Shown here: in pieces, positions 8,750 through 17,171 of the stretch | Position numbering within the stretch: the first letter of the stretch is position 1 | How the letters are laid out: the number at the start of each line of letters is the position of its first letter | Source of the DNA: CAYLLD01 sp964425135 | Lineage (GTDB): Bacteria; Pseudomonadota; Alphaproteobacteria; Rhodobacterales; Rhodobacteraceae | DNA: 48,333 nt | Reading direction: 5' to 3' | Assembly: GCA_964425135.1 (NCBI GenBank) | Contig: CAYRKW010000020.1 | Coordinates: 1-48,333, forward strand | Made by a program: the position numbers and the translations under genes | The notes under the pieces: generated by a model | Told to the model about the DNA's origin: nothing | What the model saw: only the letters and a program-made list of their open reading frames with translations | Databases searched by the model: none

Positions 8750-9868
8750 CTACTTTTTCAGCGCAAGTTTCGGCGACAGTACGTCAATGCCAAGAGCTGC
8801 GCCGACGGCGGCGTAGGTGAGGTGGCCTGCGTGGGTGTTCAGACCGGCCAGCAGATGTTCATCTGCGTCACATGCCGCGCGCCAGCCTTCGTTGGCCAGC
8901 GCCATCATAAAGGGCATGGTGGCATTGCCGAGCGCGATCGTTGAGGTGCGGGCCACAGCGCCGGGCATATTGGCGACGCAATAGTGCATCACACCATCGA
9001 CCTCATAAATCGGGTCGTCGTGGGTGGTGGCTTTGGAGGTTTCAAAGCAACCGCCTTGATCAATGGCGACATCGACCATGGCTGCACCGGGCTTCATCAA
9101 AGATAGCTGTGAACGGCGGACGATTTTGGGGGCAGCGGCGCCGGGGATGAGGACCGCGCCGATGACCAGATCGGCCTCTGCGACGAGCTCTTCGGTCGCA
9201 CCAGCAGAGCCGAAGCGGGTGCGCATTTGCGGGCCGAATACGTCGTCAAGATAGCGCAGGCGTTCGAGCGAGATATCGGTGATGGAGACATCAGCGCCCA
9301 TCCCTGCAGCAATCTTGGCCGCGTGCGTGCCGACAACACCGCCGCCGATGACGACGACTTTGGCCGGACCGACACCCGGGACGCCACCCATCAGAACGCC
9401 GCGACCGCCATTGGCTTTTTGCAGTGTCCATGCGCCGACTTGCGGGGCAAGGCGTCCGGCGACCTCGGACATAGGCGCGAGCAGCGGTAATCCGCCACGC
9501 CGGTCGGTTACTGTTTCATAGGCAATCGCGGTCACGCCGCTGTCGAGCAGGTCTTTGGTTTGCTCTGGATCGGGGGCGAGATGGAGATAGGTGAAAAGGA
9601 TCTGACCCTCACGCAGCATTTTGCGCTCGTCAGCCTGTGGCTCCTTGACCTTGACGATCATTTCGGCGGTTTCATAAATCTCCGCAGCCGTATCAAGGAT
9701 TGTCGCGCCCGCGTTGATATAGTCTTCATCCGTAAACCCGGCGCCGTTGCCTGCGCCTTTCTGGATGAACACATCATGCCCTGCATTGGTCGCCTCTTTG
9801 GCCGCCGCTGGCATCATGCCGACGCGATATTCCTGATTTTTGATTTCCGTAGGGCATCCGATGCGCAT
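8750..9868 (-). CDS. ald: Alanine dehydrogenase (NAD)
   Basis: Catalyses the reversible oxidative deamination of L-alanine to pyruvate and ammonium. The 372-residue product keeps the known active-site residues at canonical positions: R15 and K75 (in KVKEP) that bind the substrate, and H96 (in YLHLAPD). The NAD-binding Rossmann loop is VIGGGVVGTHAAKIA at about 170-184, and VDVAIDQGG is the conserved aspartate segment. I chose the ATG at 9868, with GGAG 6 bases upstream; the ATG at 9880 overlaps that ribosome-binding site. No Lrp/AsnC-type regulator, the usual control of ald, is adjacent. The 5' region holds a long non-coding stretch with inverted repeats. Confidence 0.96.
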   Translation of the reverse strand: MRIGCPTEIKNQEYRVGMMPAAAKEATNAGHDVFIQKGAGNGAGFTDEDYINAGATILDTAAEIYETAEMIVKVKEPQADERKMLREGQILFTYLHLAPDPEQTKDLLDSGVTAIAYETVTDRRGGLPLLAPMSEVAGRLAPQVGAWTLQKANGGRGVLMGGVPGVGPAKVVVIGGGVVGTHAAKIAAGMGADVSITDISLERLRYLDDVFGPQMRTRFGSAGATEELVAEADLVIGAVLIPGAAAPKIVRRSQLSLMKPGAAMVDVAIDQGGCFETSKATTHDDPIYEVDGVMHYCVANMPGAVARTSTIALGNATMPFMMALANEGWRAACDADEHLLAGLNTHAGHLTYAAVGAALGIDVLSPKLALKK

Positions 9869-9995
9869 GGTTATCTCCATAGTTTACGGCACAGTCCCGC
9901 AGGTATTGCCTGCGAATTTGGCGCTTTGATGGTGAGGTCGCTAGATCAGCGGCGGGTTTTGGACAATCCCCAGATGGGTTTTGTGTGTGGCCTAA

Positions 9996-10027
9996 TTGGA
10001 CTCATCTGCGAATTGGTGTGAGTCCAA
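9996..10027. promoter_or_regulatory. Inverted repeat, possible operator upstream of ald
   Basis: TTGGACTCA (9996-10004) and TGAGTCCAA (10019-10027) are exact 9-base complements separated by 14 bases, about 128 bases upstream of the ald start. The symmetry and roughly two-turn centre spacing suit a dimeric regulator such as an Lrp/AsnC-type protein. No binding protein can be named. Confidence 0.4.
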
Positions 10028-10269
10028 ATAGAATCGCGCAAGAGGAGGGGTATAGGCGATGCTCATTCTATGCCGGAGTGCCGGCGATTCTGGGTCTGCT
10101 GTGGTTCAATACCCAGATGGTGGGTCTAGTTTCGAGCCTTGGTGCATAAGTGGCCCAAATGCGTGTTTCAACATGTTGTGTATCTTGTAAATTGCTACGC
10201 GATATATGGAGTTGAATTTTCATTGGTGGGATGAAAAACCATAAATATAGCAAAATTCCCATAAATTAC

Positions 10270-10298
10270 TTGTCAGATGCCCGTGCAGGGTCTACGAA
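10270..10298 (+). promoter_or_regulatory. Possible promoter of the dcw cluster
   Basis: TTGTCA (10270-10275) and TACGAA (10293-10298) are separated by 17 bases. Transcription from here would leave a leader of nearly 200 bases that contains the hairpin at 10429-10462. The -10 match is weak, so this is only a candidate. Confidence 0.25.
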
Positions 10299-10428
10299 TG
10301 TACGCATAAGAGCAGATGACGCGGACATAAGACGGGAATAATCCCGCGAGTATGGCAGGACATACAGGCAACCCTCATCATCTGGGATAACCGGCGCAAA
10401 GTCGGACGAGGCCCCAGGCGGACTGAAG

Positions 10429-10462
10429 CGGCGGAAAGTGTAAGCAGTAACACTTTCCGCCG
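10429..10462. promoter_or_regulatory. Perfect hairpin/operator-like palindrome before mraZ
   Basis: CGGCGGAAAGTG (10429-10440) and CACTTTCCGCCG (10451-10462) are perfectly complementary. One more T-A pair inside gives a 13-base stem with an 8-base loop. No T-run follows, so it is not a classic terminator. It lies 36 bases upstream of the mraZ GTG start, where MraZ autoregulates in other bacteria. Known MraZ boxes are direct repeats of a TGGG-type motif; this one is inverted, so its reader is unknown. Confidence 0.6.
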
Positions 10463-10498
10463 TTCTCGTCTCAGGCGCCTCGGTGATGATGGAGAGCA

Positions 10499-11023
10499 GT
10501 GCGCGTGACAACGTCATTCGTCGGAAAGCGGGAGCATAAAGTAGACGCGAAGGGTCGCGTCTCTTTGCCGACGAATTTTCGCATGGTGGCACGCGAGGGC
10601 GATCCAAACGCGGAAGCGGGTAGCAATAAATGTCGTATCCTTCTCATGCACGGGCGTAAGGCCAAGTGTCTGGTGGGGTATTCAATCAAGTCTTATGCCA
10701 AGCTGACCAAACAGATTGATGCGCTCAACCCTTATGACCGTAGGACAGAGAAGCTGAAGGCCATCGCCCACGGTAATGCGGATTATTTCGATATTGATGA
10801 TGCGGGCCGGATGGGGCTGCGCGAATTTCAGGGTTTGGGTGAGTTGGGCTCTGATGTCGTATTTTTCGGCATGGGCGATCATTTCGAGATTTGGGATCCC
10901 TCCGCCTTTGAGGCCGTCTACGGTCCTTCGGATGCCGATGAGGACGGTGATCCGTTTGAGGCGATTGGCTCAGGCAGTGGCGGCAAGAAGAAAAAGAAGA
11001 AAAAGAAGAAGAAACGGAAATGA
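10499..11023 (+). CDS. mraZ: MraZ, transcriptional regulator of the dcw cluster
   Basis: DNA-binding repressor/regulator at the head of the cell division and wall cluster. The 174-residue product has two SpoVT/AbrB-like half-domains: KVDAKGRVSLPTNFR (residues 14-28) and the second copy with DIDDAGRMGLREFQGL. Both keep the D-x-x-G-R core. It starts at a GTG (10499) with GGAG 4 bases upstream; no ATG fits. The C-terminus is unusual: an acidic stretch (DADEDGD), then GSGSGG, ten lysines in a row, Arg and Lys. The usual MraZ is about 150 residues, so the tail is an extra. Its TGA overlaps the rsmH start (ATGA). Confidence 0.95.
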   Translation: MRVTTSFVGKREHKVDAKGRVSLPTNFRMVAREGDPNAEAGSNKCRILLMHGRKAKCLVGYSIKSYAKLTKQIDALNPYDRRTEKLKAIAHGNADYFDIDDAGRMGLREFQGLGELGSDVVFFGMGDHFEIWDPSAFEAVYGPSDADEDGDPFEAIGSGSGGKKKKKKKKKKRK

Positions 11024-12015
11024 CAGCAGATGCGCCTCATATACCGGTTCTGATCGATCGCATCGTGGAAACCTGCGCCCCGGTCAAGGGCGTTTGGCTT
11101 GATGGCACCTTTGGCGCCGGCGGGTATGCGCGTGCCTTGTTGGCAGCGGGTGCCTCGCGGGTGATCGGCATCGACCGCGACCCGGATGTTCTGGCGCGTG
11201 CGGCTCAGTGGATTGGCGAGTACGGAGACCGGATCAGTCTGCATCAGGGACGATTTGGAGAGTTGGAAGAGATTGCGGCTCAGGCTGATGCGCCGCTTCT
11301 TGATGGTGTTGTCCTCGATATTGGTGTGTCCTCGATGCAAATCGATGAGGCAGAGCGCGGATTTTCGTTTATGTCAGACGGTCCGCTCGATATGCGGATG
11401 GAGCAGGATGGCCCGTCAGCGGCAGATATCGTCAATACCGCGTCAGAAGCCGAACTTGCAGATATTCTCTTTCAATATGGCGAAGAGCGCGCATCGCGGC
11501 GAATCGCCCGCAATATCGTTGAGGCGCGCAAGCGAGGGGACATCATCTCCACGCTGCAACTTACTGAAATTATAGAAGATGTTCTCCCCAAGACCAAGCC
11601 AGGTCAGGCGCATCCCGCAACCCGTAGTTTTCAAGCGTTGCGTATCGCGGTCAATGATGAGTTAGGTGAACTGGTACGTGGCTTGGTCGGGGCGGAGGCG
11701 GTTCTGAAACCTGGTGGGTTTCTGGCAGTCGTCACCTTTCATTCGCTCGAAGACCGGATCGTTAAGCGCTTCATGCAGGCGCGATCCGGCAGGGGCGCAA
11801 ACACCAACAGATTTCAGCCCGAAGCGCGTGTGGATGCGCCTCGGTTTGAGACCGTCACACGCCGCGCGATTGCCGCGGATGAGGCGGAACGTTCGAGAAA
11901 TCCGCGCGCGCGGTCTGCAAAACTGCGCGTGGCCCGGCGGCTGGAGGCACCGCCCGGATCCACCGAACCGAGCAGGCTGGGCATTCCCGGCATCATGAAG
12001 CGTAAAGGACTTTAG
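11020..12015 (+). CDS. rsmH: 16S rRNA (cytosine-1402-N4)-methyltransferase RsmH
   Basis: Methylates N4 of C1402 in the ribosomal P site using SAM. The 331-residue product has the SAM-binding loop GTFGAGGY at residues 29-36, the conserved DIGVSSMQ at 100-107 and the family signature FSFMSDGPLDMRM at 115-127. VTFHSLEDRIVKRF lies in the C-terminal half. The length is normal. Translation is coupled to mraZ through a 4-base ATGA overlap. The purine-rich AAGAAG tract that encodes the MraZ lysine tail lies directly upstream and probably also serves as the ribosome-binding region. Confidence 0.97.
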   Translation: MTADAPHIPVLIDRIVETCAPVKGVWLDGTFGAGGYARALLAAGASRVIGIDRDPDVLARAAQWIGEYGDRISLHQGRFGELEEIAAQADAPLLDGVVLDIGVSSMQIDEAERGFSFMSDGPLDMRMEQDGPSAADIVNTASEAELADILFQYGEERASRRIARNIVEARKRGDIISTLQLTEIIEDVLPKTKPGQAHPATRSFQALRIAVNDELGELVRGLVGAEAVLKPGGFLAVVTFHSLEDRIVKRFMQARSGRGANTNRFQPEARVDAPRFETVTRRAIAADEAERSRNPRARSAKLRVARRLEAPPGSTEPSRLGIPGIMKRKGL

Positions 12016-12020
12016 AAAAA

Positions 12021-12362
12021 ATGCGCACGTTATATTACCTCCTGTCGATCACTCTTCTGGTGGGCTTTGCCACCTGGTCGTACAAAGTGAACTACGCCAC
12101 CCGCGCTGCTGAGCGCCGCGTTGCGGTTCTGGGCTCAGAAATCACCACTGAGATTGAAAAGATCGAGATATTGAAAGCCGAATGGGCTTATCTCAATCGC
12201 CCCGAACGCTTGTTGCGACTTGCAGATGCGAATTTCGATGTGTTGGGTTTAGGCGCAATTCAGGCGGATCAGACGGCGAAGGTCGTGGATATCGCCCATC
12301 CGCAGCAGGACCTTGATGGGGATGTGATGAACGCCATTCTGGCCATCGCCGCTGAGGAATAA
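12021..12362 (+). CDS. ftsL: Cell division protein FtsL
   Basis: Small bitopic divisome protein. The 113-residue product has a short cytoplasmic N-terminus, one membrane segment at about residues 5-17 (YLLSITLLVGFATW) and a periplasmic coiled-coil-like stretch at about 30-60 (AAERRVAVLGSEITTEIEKIEILKAE in part). A YLNRPERLLRLA motif typical of alphaproteobacterial FtsL follows. FtsL joins FtsB and FtsQ and activates FtsWI in known systems. It sits between rsmH (5-base gap) and ftsI (24-base gap), the standard position. Sequence conservation is weak, so position, size and topology carry the call. Confidence 0.9.
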   Translation: MRTLYYLLSITLLVGFATWSYKVNYATRAAERRVAVLGSEITTEIEKIEILKAEWAYLNRPERLLRLADANFDVLGLGAIQADQTAKVVDIAHPQQDLDGDVMNAILAIAAEE

Positions 12363-12386
12363 CAGGACCAGAGAGACGCCAAGCCG

Positions 12387-14198
12387 ATGATGATCCGCCG
12401 CCCGCTTCGACCCATTGCCCGCGTGATCGCCGCCCGTCAGATGGGCGAAAATCCGGACATCGAAGAGGCGCGCGCACGGATGGCCCGGGCGCGCAATGCG
12501 CGGGCCAAGCAGCAAAACCGTATTCGTGCGCGCATCGCGCTTTTGGGCCTGGCGCTGATCGCGGCTTTTGCGATTATCGGCGGGCGGATGGTGCTAATCT
12601 CGCTGGGTGGCTACGAGTTGCAGGCGCAAGCGGCGACGAATGAGAAAATCAGTTCGGAGCGCGCAGAAATATTTGACCGGAACGGGCGGCTGTTGGCCAC
12701 CAATGTCACCGTGCCATCGATCTATGCGCGCACATCTGAAATTCTCGATCCGGTGGGATCTGCGACCAAGCTAGCGACGATATTTCCGGATCTGGATGCG
12801 GTGAAATGGGCCAAGAAATTGTCCCAAGAACGCAAGTTTTACTGGATCAAGCGACGTGTGTCGCCGGAACAGGCGCAAGCCGTGTTCAATATTGGCGATC
12901 CGGGGCTGATGCTGGGCAAGCGACAGGTGCGGGTCTATCCGATGGGGCCATTTGCGGCGCATGTCCTGGGATTTGCGGGCTTTGGGCACGAGGATATCCA
13001 TGCAGCGCAGGTTGTCGGGCGTGACGGGGTTGAATTGTGGTTCGACAGAGCGCTGCGCGGCTCGAAGGATAAAGCGCCTGTACCCTTGCAGCTCTCCATC
13101 GATTCAACGATCCAATATGGTGTACGCACCGTTCTGGCCGGTGGCATGAAGATGATGAATGCCAAGGGTGCTTCGGCGATTTTGCTGGATGCGACGTCGG
13201 GCGAGGTGCTGTCGTTGGTGTCATTGCCGGATTTCGATCCGAACACGCCGCCTGCGACCAAAGAGGGCGCGGCGCAAGAGGATAACCCGATTTTCAACCG
13301 TGCGTCGCAAGGCCTTTATGAGCTTGGCTCGACCTATAAGCTTTTCACGGCGGCGACGGCGATTGAGGCGGGCATAGCAACGCCCGATACGCTGATTGAC
13401 ACTAAGCCCTTTCGCTGGGGTAGTTTTCCAATCGGCGAGATGCACGGGCGGTCCTATGCGCCGTATCTGTCGCTGACCAATGTGTTGGTGAAATCCTCGA
13501 ACGTCGGATCGGCCAATCTGGCCAAGGAATTCGGAACGGATGCGCAAAAGACGCTTTTTGCGGAGTTGGGTCTGCTGCATCCCACATCGCTGGAGCTTGG
13601 GTCCGCAAAAATCACCCATCCGATCAAGCCGCGTCGCTGGTCGGATACCTCGACGATTACGATTTCTTATGGTCATGGTTTGAGCGCCACCCCGCTGCAT
13701 CTGGCGGCGGCCTATGCCTCGCTTCTCAATGGTGGGGTCAAGATTGATCCAACACTGGTGAAGGGCGGGAATGCAGGCAAGCAGTCCATCCGCGTTGTGT
13801 CGGAAAAGACCTCCAATTCACTGCGTTACATGCTGCGCAAAGTCGTCACAGACGGTAGCGGTCATGGCGCGGATGTCCCGGGTTATGAGGTTGCGGGCAA
13901 AACGGGGACTGCGAACAAGCCGGACGGCCGGGGCGGGTATCACAAGAACAAAGTGATGGCGAATTTTGCTGCTGTCTTCCCTGCGAGCGATCCCAAATAT
14001 GTTCTGGTTGTTGCCTTGGATGAGCCCGAATATATGGTGGGCGGCGAGCCGAAACGCTCGGCAAGTTGGACGGCAGCGCCGATTGCGGGTGGGATCATCC
14101 GGCGGATTGGTCCGCTTCTGGGCGCTGTGTCCGACAATGTGGAACATGCAGCGGCAGGTCAGTTCGGGGTGCAGGACCTGACACTGGCCGCCCAATAG
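12387..14198 (+). CDS. ftsI: Peptidoglycan transpeptidase FtsI (PBP3)
   Basis: Septal D,D-transpeptidase that cross-links new peptidoglycan next to FtsW. The 603-residue product has a cytoplasmic Arg-rich N-terminus, a membrane anchor at about 50-72, a pedestal domain (SERAEIFDRNGRLLATN region) and a transpeptidase domain. The active-site motifs are all present: STYK with nucleophile S315 and K318, SSN at 370-372 and KTG at 505-507. Two ATGs lie in tandem at the start; the first is taken. The 50-residue cytoplasmic part, rich in Arg and Ala, is longer than in enterobacteria. It is followed by murE after 9 bases. Confidence 0.97.
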   Translation: MMIRRPLRPIARVIAARQMGENPDIEEARARMARARNARAKQQNRIRARIALLGLALIAAFAIIGGRMVLISLGGYELQAQAATNEKISSERAEIFDRNGRLLATNVTVPSIYARTSEILDPVGSATKLATIFPDLDAVKWAKKLSQERKFYWIKRRVSPEQAQAVFNIGDPGLMLGKRQVRVYPMGPFAAHVLGFAGFGHEDIHAAQVVGRDGVELWFDRALRGSKDKAPVPLQLSIDSTIQYGVRTVLAGGMKMMNAKGASAILLDATSGEVLSLVSLPDFDPNTPPATKEGAAQEDNPIFNRASQGLYELGSTYKLFTAATAIEAGIATPDTLIDTKPFRWGSFPIGEMHGRSYAPYLSLTNVLVKSSNVGSANLAKEFGTDAQKTLFAELGLLHPTSLELGSAKITHPIKPRRWSDTSTITISYGHGLSATPLHLAAAYASLLNGGVKIDPTLVKGGNAGKQSIRVVSEKTSNSLRYMLRKVVTDGSGHGADVPGYEVAGKTGTANKPDGRGGYHKNKVMANFAAVFPASDPKYVLVVALDEPEYMVGGEPKRSASWTAAPIAGGIIRRIGPLLGAVSDNVEHAAAGQFGVQDLTLAAQ

Positions 14199-14207
14199 GT
14201 GCGGGCG

Positions 14208-15716
14208 ATGACAGCGGGTAACACTCCCAGCAAAACGGTAAAATCATTGGGACTGACGGAATTTGGGGGTGCAGATGCGCTTGCGCCAGAGACGTCGGTG
14301 CTCGGTGTGGCGGTTGATAGTCGTGAGGTTGCGCGAGGGTTTCTCTTCGCGGCAATGCCCGGTGTGAACGTGCACGGCGCAGAGTTTGCAGATTTTGCGC
14401 GGCGCATGGGCGCACTGGCGATTTTGACCGATGGGAGGGGTGCCAACTGGATCACGCAGAACCTGCCGGATTTCGATGTGCCAGTGCTGATTGCAGAGGA
14501 TGCGCGGCTGGCGCTGTCGCAAACGGCGGCGCGGTTTTACGATGCGCAGCCTGAAGTGATCACGGCGGTGACCGGGACAAATGGCAAGACCTCGGTCGCC
14601 AGTTTCACCCGTCAGATTTGGGAGCATGCGGGGATGGATGCGGTTAATTTCGGCACCACGGGTGTCGAGGGTATGATCGCTCGTCCCTTGGAGCACACAA
14701 CGCCCGAGCCGCTGACGTTGCACGCGCTTTTGGACTATATCGCAGCGCAGGGGGTGACCCATGCGGCGATGGAAGCCTCGTCGCACGGGTTGCAGCAGCG
14801 GCGTTTGGATGGCGTGCATTTGACCGCAGGCGCTTTTACCAATCTTACGCGGGATCATTTGGATTACCATGCTGATTTTGAAGAATATTTCGCGGCCAAA
14901 GCGCGCTTGTTCGATGCGGTTCTGCACTCGGGCGCGGTTGCGGTGATCAACACGGATGATCATCATTCGGACCGGATGATTGCGGCGGCCAAAGCGAGGG
15001 ATTTGCGGGTTATTCTTGTTGGTGAGCGCGCGGATGCGGATTTGCGGCTGTCCGGGCAACGCTGCGATGAGACAGGGCAGGATATCCGGTTTGTCTGGAT
15101 GGGTGAGGCACGGCGGGCGCGGCTCAATCTCATCGGGACATTCCAGGGACATAATGCGCTGACGGCAGCGGCGCTCGCGATTGGGTGCGGGATGGAGGCA
15201 GAGCCGGCGTTTCATGCACTGAGCGAGTTGAAAACCGTGCGAGGCCGGATGGAGCTGGCTGCGCAACGGCAGAACGGTGCGGCGGTGTTTGTGGATTACG
15301 CCCATACGCCGCATGCGCTGCGCTCGGCGCTGACAAGCCTGCGCCCGCATGTGATGGGGCGGCTGATTGTCGTCTTTGGCGCGGGCGGCGACCGTGATCC
15401 GGGTAAGCGGATCATCATGGGTCGCGCGGCAGCGCAGGAGGCGGATGTCGTTTTTGTTACGGATGACAACCCGCGCACCGAGGATGCGGCGCAGATACGT
15501 GCGCAGGTGATGGAAGGCTGTCCCAAGGCCAATGAGATCGCGGATCGCGCGGAGGCAATTTTGGCCGGTGTCGATGCCTTGCAGCCGGGCGATGCACTTC
15601 TGATTGCGGGCAAAGGGCATGAGACGGGGCAGATTGTCGGCTCGGATGTCTACCCGTTTGATGATGTAGAGCAGGCGAGCATCTCGGTCGCTGCGCTTGA
15701 CGGGATGGGCGTGTGA
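14208..15716 (+). CDS. murE: UDP-MurNAc-tripeptide ligase MurE (meso-diaminopimelate-adding)
   Basis: Adds the third amino acid to the peptidoglycan precursor using ATP. The product is about 502 residues. The ATP-binding loop is TGTNGKTS at 122-129, and the substrate-selective motif DNPR at 420-423 is the form seen in meso-diaminopimelate ligases. A KGHE motif near the C-terminus also belongs to the family. I used the ATG at 14208, with AGGTG 6 bases upstream. A GTG directly after the ftsI stop (14199) is an alternative that adds three residues. The stop overlaps the murF start by one base. Confidence 0.97.
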   Translation: MTAGNTPSKTVKSLGLTEFGGADALAPETSVLGVAVDSREVARGFLFAAMPGVNVHGAEFADFARRMGALAILTDGRGANWITQNLPDFDVPVLIAEDARLALSQTAARFYDAQPEVITAVTGTNGKTSVASFTRQIWEHAGMDAVNFGTTGVEGMIARPLEHTTPEPLTLHALLDYIAAQGVTHAAMEASSHGLQQRRLDGVHLTAGAFTNLTRDHLDYHADFEEYFAAKARLFDAVLHSGAVAVINTDDHHSDRMIAAAKARDLRVILVGERADADLRLSGQRCDETGQDIRFVWMGEARRARLNLIGTFQGHNALTAAALAIGCGMEAEPAFHALSELKTVRGRMELAAQRQNGAAVFVDYAHTPHALRSALTSLRPHVMGRLIVVFGAGGDRDPGKRIIMGRAAAQEADVVFVTDDNPRTEDAAQIRAQVMEGCPKANEIADRAEAILAGVDALQPGDALLIAGKGHETGQIVGSDVYPFDDVEQASISVAALDGMGV

Positions 15717-17128
15717 TGGACGTGCTTTGGACCAGTGATCATGCGGTTGGGGCGACGGGCGGGCGGTCAACGAAAGCCTGGTCGGCAAGTGGTGTTTCGA
15801 TTGACACGCGGACGTTGGAGGCGGGCGATTTGTTCGTCGCGCTCAGCGATGTTCGGGACGGACATGAATTTGTCCAAGCCGCGCTTGATAAAGGCGCATC
15901 GGCGGCGATGGTCTCCCGGGTTCCTGAGGGTGTTTCACCTGATGCGCCGCTCTTGATCGTTGATGATCCGCTTGAGGGCTTGCGCGCGCTGGCGGCGCAT
16001 CGGCGGGCCGCGACCAAGGCCAGGGTGATCGGCATTACTGGTTCTGTCGGCAAGACTTCCACCAAAGAGATGATGCGCAAGGCTTTGCATGGGCAGGGCG
16101 CGATCCATGCTGCCGAAAAAAGCTACAACAACCATTGGGGCGTGCCACTGACGCTGGCGCGCATGCCTGTGGCGACGGATTTTGCGATAATCGAGATGGG
16201 GATGAATGCGCCCGGCGAGATCAGACCGCTGACCAAGCTGGCGCGCCCGCATGTGGCACTGGTCACTGAAGTGGCGGAGGTTCATATGGCCGGGTTTTCG
16301 CATCTGCGCGGCATTGCGAAGGCCAAGGCGGAGATATTCGAGGGGGTGGAGCCGGGCGGCTTTGCGATCCTCAACCGTGACACACGGCTTTACGCGGTTC
16401 TGCTGCGTGCGGCCAAGAAATGCGGTGCGGAGCCGGTGCGTTTTGGCATGTCGGGGCGGCCTGAGTTTGTGCTCTCGCGCGTGCGCACGGATGCACTTTC
16501 GACCAATGTTATTGCAAAGCAGGGGCGCGCCCGTTTCCTTTTCTCCATCGGCACCCCCGGCAAGCATTTCGCGATGAACGCTCTGGGTGCTTTGGCCGCG
16601 ATTGACGCAGCGGGCGGGGATATGGCGCGCGCGGCGCTCAACCTTGCCTCATGGGGACCACCGCAAGGGCGAGGGGATCGGCATCTGATCACGCTTGATG
16701 AGATGGCGGCGCCGCTTTTGCTGATTGACGACAGCTACAACGCGAACCCCACATCGATGAAAGCAGCGCTGACAGCCTTGGCCGGAACCGAGCCGCCCGA
16801 TGCGCGGTGCGGACGGCGTATTGCGATCATTGGCGATATGCTGGAGCTGGGTGAAGGATCCGCGAAAAAGCACGCAGCGCTGGCAGGTGAGCGTGCCGTG
16901 CGCGACGTTGATCTGGTCTGTTCAGTCGGGCCGGAGATGGCGCAGATGGTCGCCAAACTGCCCAAAGGCAAGCGTGGGTTGGTTGCACGTGATGCGACCG
17001 AGTGCGTTGATGCTCTGCGCGATGTGGTGCGGCCGGGCGATGTGGTGATGGTCAAAGCATCGCTTGGCACGGGTCTCGCGCGCGTGGTAGAGGCGTTAAA
17101 AAACATGGGGACCGAGAGCCCCGCATAA
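15716..17128 (+). CDS. murF: UDP-MurNAc-tripeptide:D-Ala-D-Ala ligase MurF
   Basis: Adds the D-Ala-D-Ala dipeptide made by Ddl, completing the cytoplasmic UDP-MurNAc-pentapeptide. The 470-residue product has the ATP loop GITGSVGKTSTKE (G106-K113), the SYNNHWGVPLTL segment that senses the tripeptide substrate, EMGMNAPGEI and DDSYNANP in the central and C-terminal domains. The ATG at 15716 shares its A with the murE stop (TGATG). An in-frame GTG three bases earlier is the only alternative. Forty-three bases separate it from mraY. Confidence 0.96.
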   Translation: MDVLWTSDHAVGATGGRSTKAWSASGVSIDTRTLEAGDLFVALSDVRDGHEFVQAALDKGASAAMVSRVPEGVSPDAPLLIVDDPLEGLRALAAHRRAATKARVIGITGSVGKTSTKEMMRKALHGQGAIHAAEKSYNNHWGVPLTLARMPVATDFAIIEMGMNAPGEIRPLTKLARPHVALVTEVAEVHMAGFSHLRGIAKAKAEIFEGVEPGGFAILNRDTRLYAVLLRAAKKCGAEPVRFGMSGRPEFVLSRVRTDALSTNVIAKQGRARFLFSIGTPGKHFAMNALGALAAIDAAGGDMARAALNLASWGPPQGRGDRHLITLDEMAAPLLLIDDSYNANPTSMKAALTALAGTEPPDARCGRRIAIIGDMLELGEGSAKKHAALAGERAVRDVDLVCSVGPEMAQMVAKLPKGKRGLVARDATECVDALRDVVRPGDVVMVKASLGTGLARVVEALKNMGTESPA

Positions 17129-17171
17129 CGAAAAGCCGGAGCGCATCCGGTTGTAATGAGGGATAGCAGCG

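Larger units (their letters stand above)
9869..10498. other. 630-base intergenic region between ald and mraZ
   Basis: This divergent region holds control sequences for ald (minus) and the dcw cluster (plus). Visible elements are: TTGGACTCA inverted repeats (9996-10027), CTGGGT...ACCCAG (10090-10095 and 10111-10116), TGGGTCT repeated 30 bases apart (10091 and 10121), an AT-rich stretch at about 10160-10275, and a long perfect hairpin (10429-10462) just before mraZ. A minus-strand frame of about 113 codons (10607-10266) runs across the start of mraZ. It has no ribosome-binding site or known motif that I can see, and is not annotated. Confidence 0.6.

Noticed and set aside
14244..15788. 514-codon minus-strand open frame opposite murE
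   Set aside because: It is an Arg/His/Cys-rich mirror of the murE coding sequence with no motif; GC-rich codon bias leaves the opposite frame open.
17133..17150. CCGGA/TCCGG hairpin between murF and mraY as a terminator
   Set aside because: The stem is only 5 bases with no T-run, inside a tightly packed operon.
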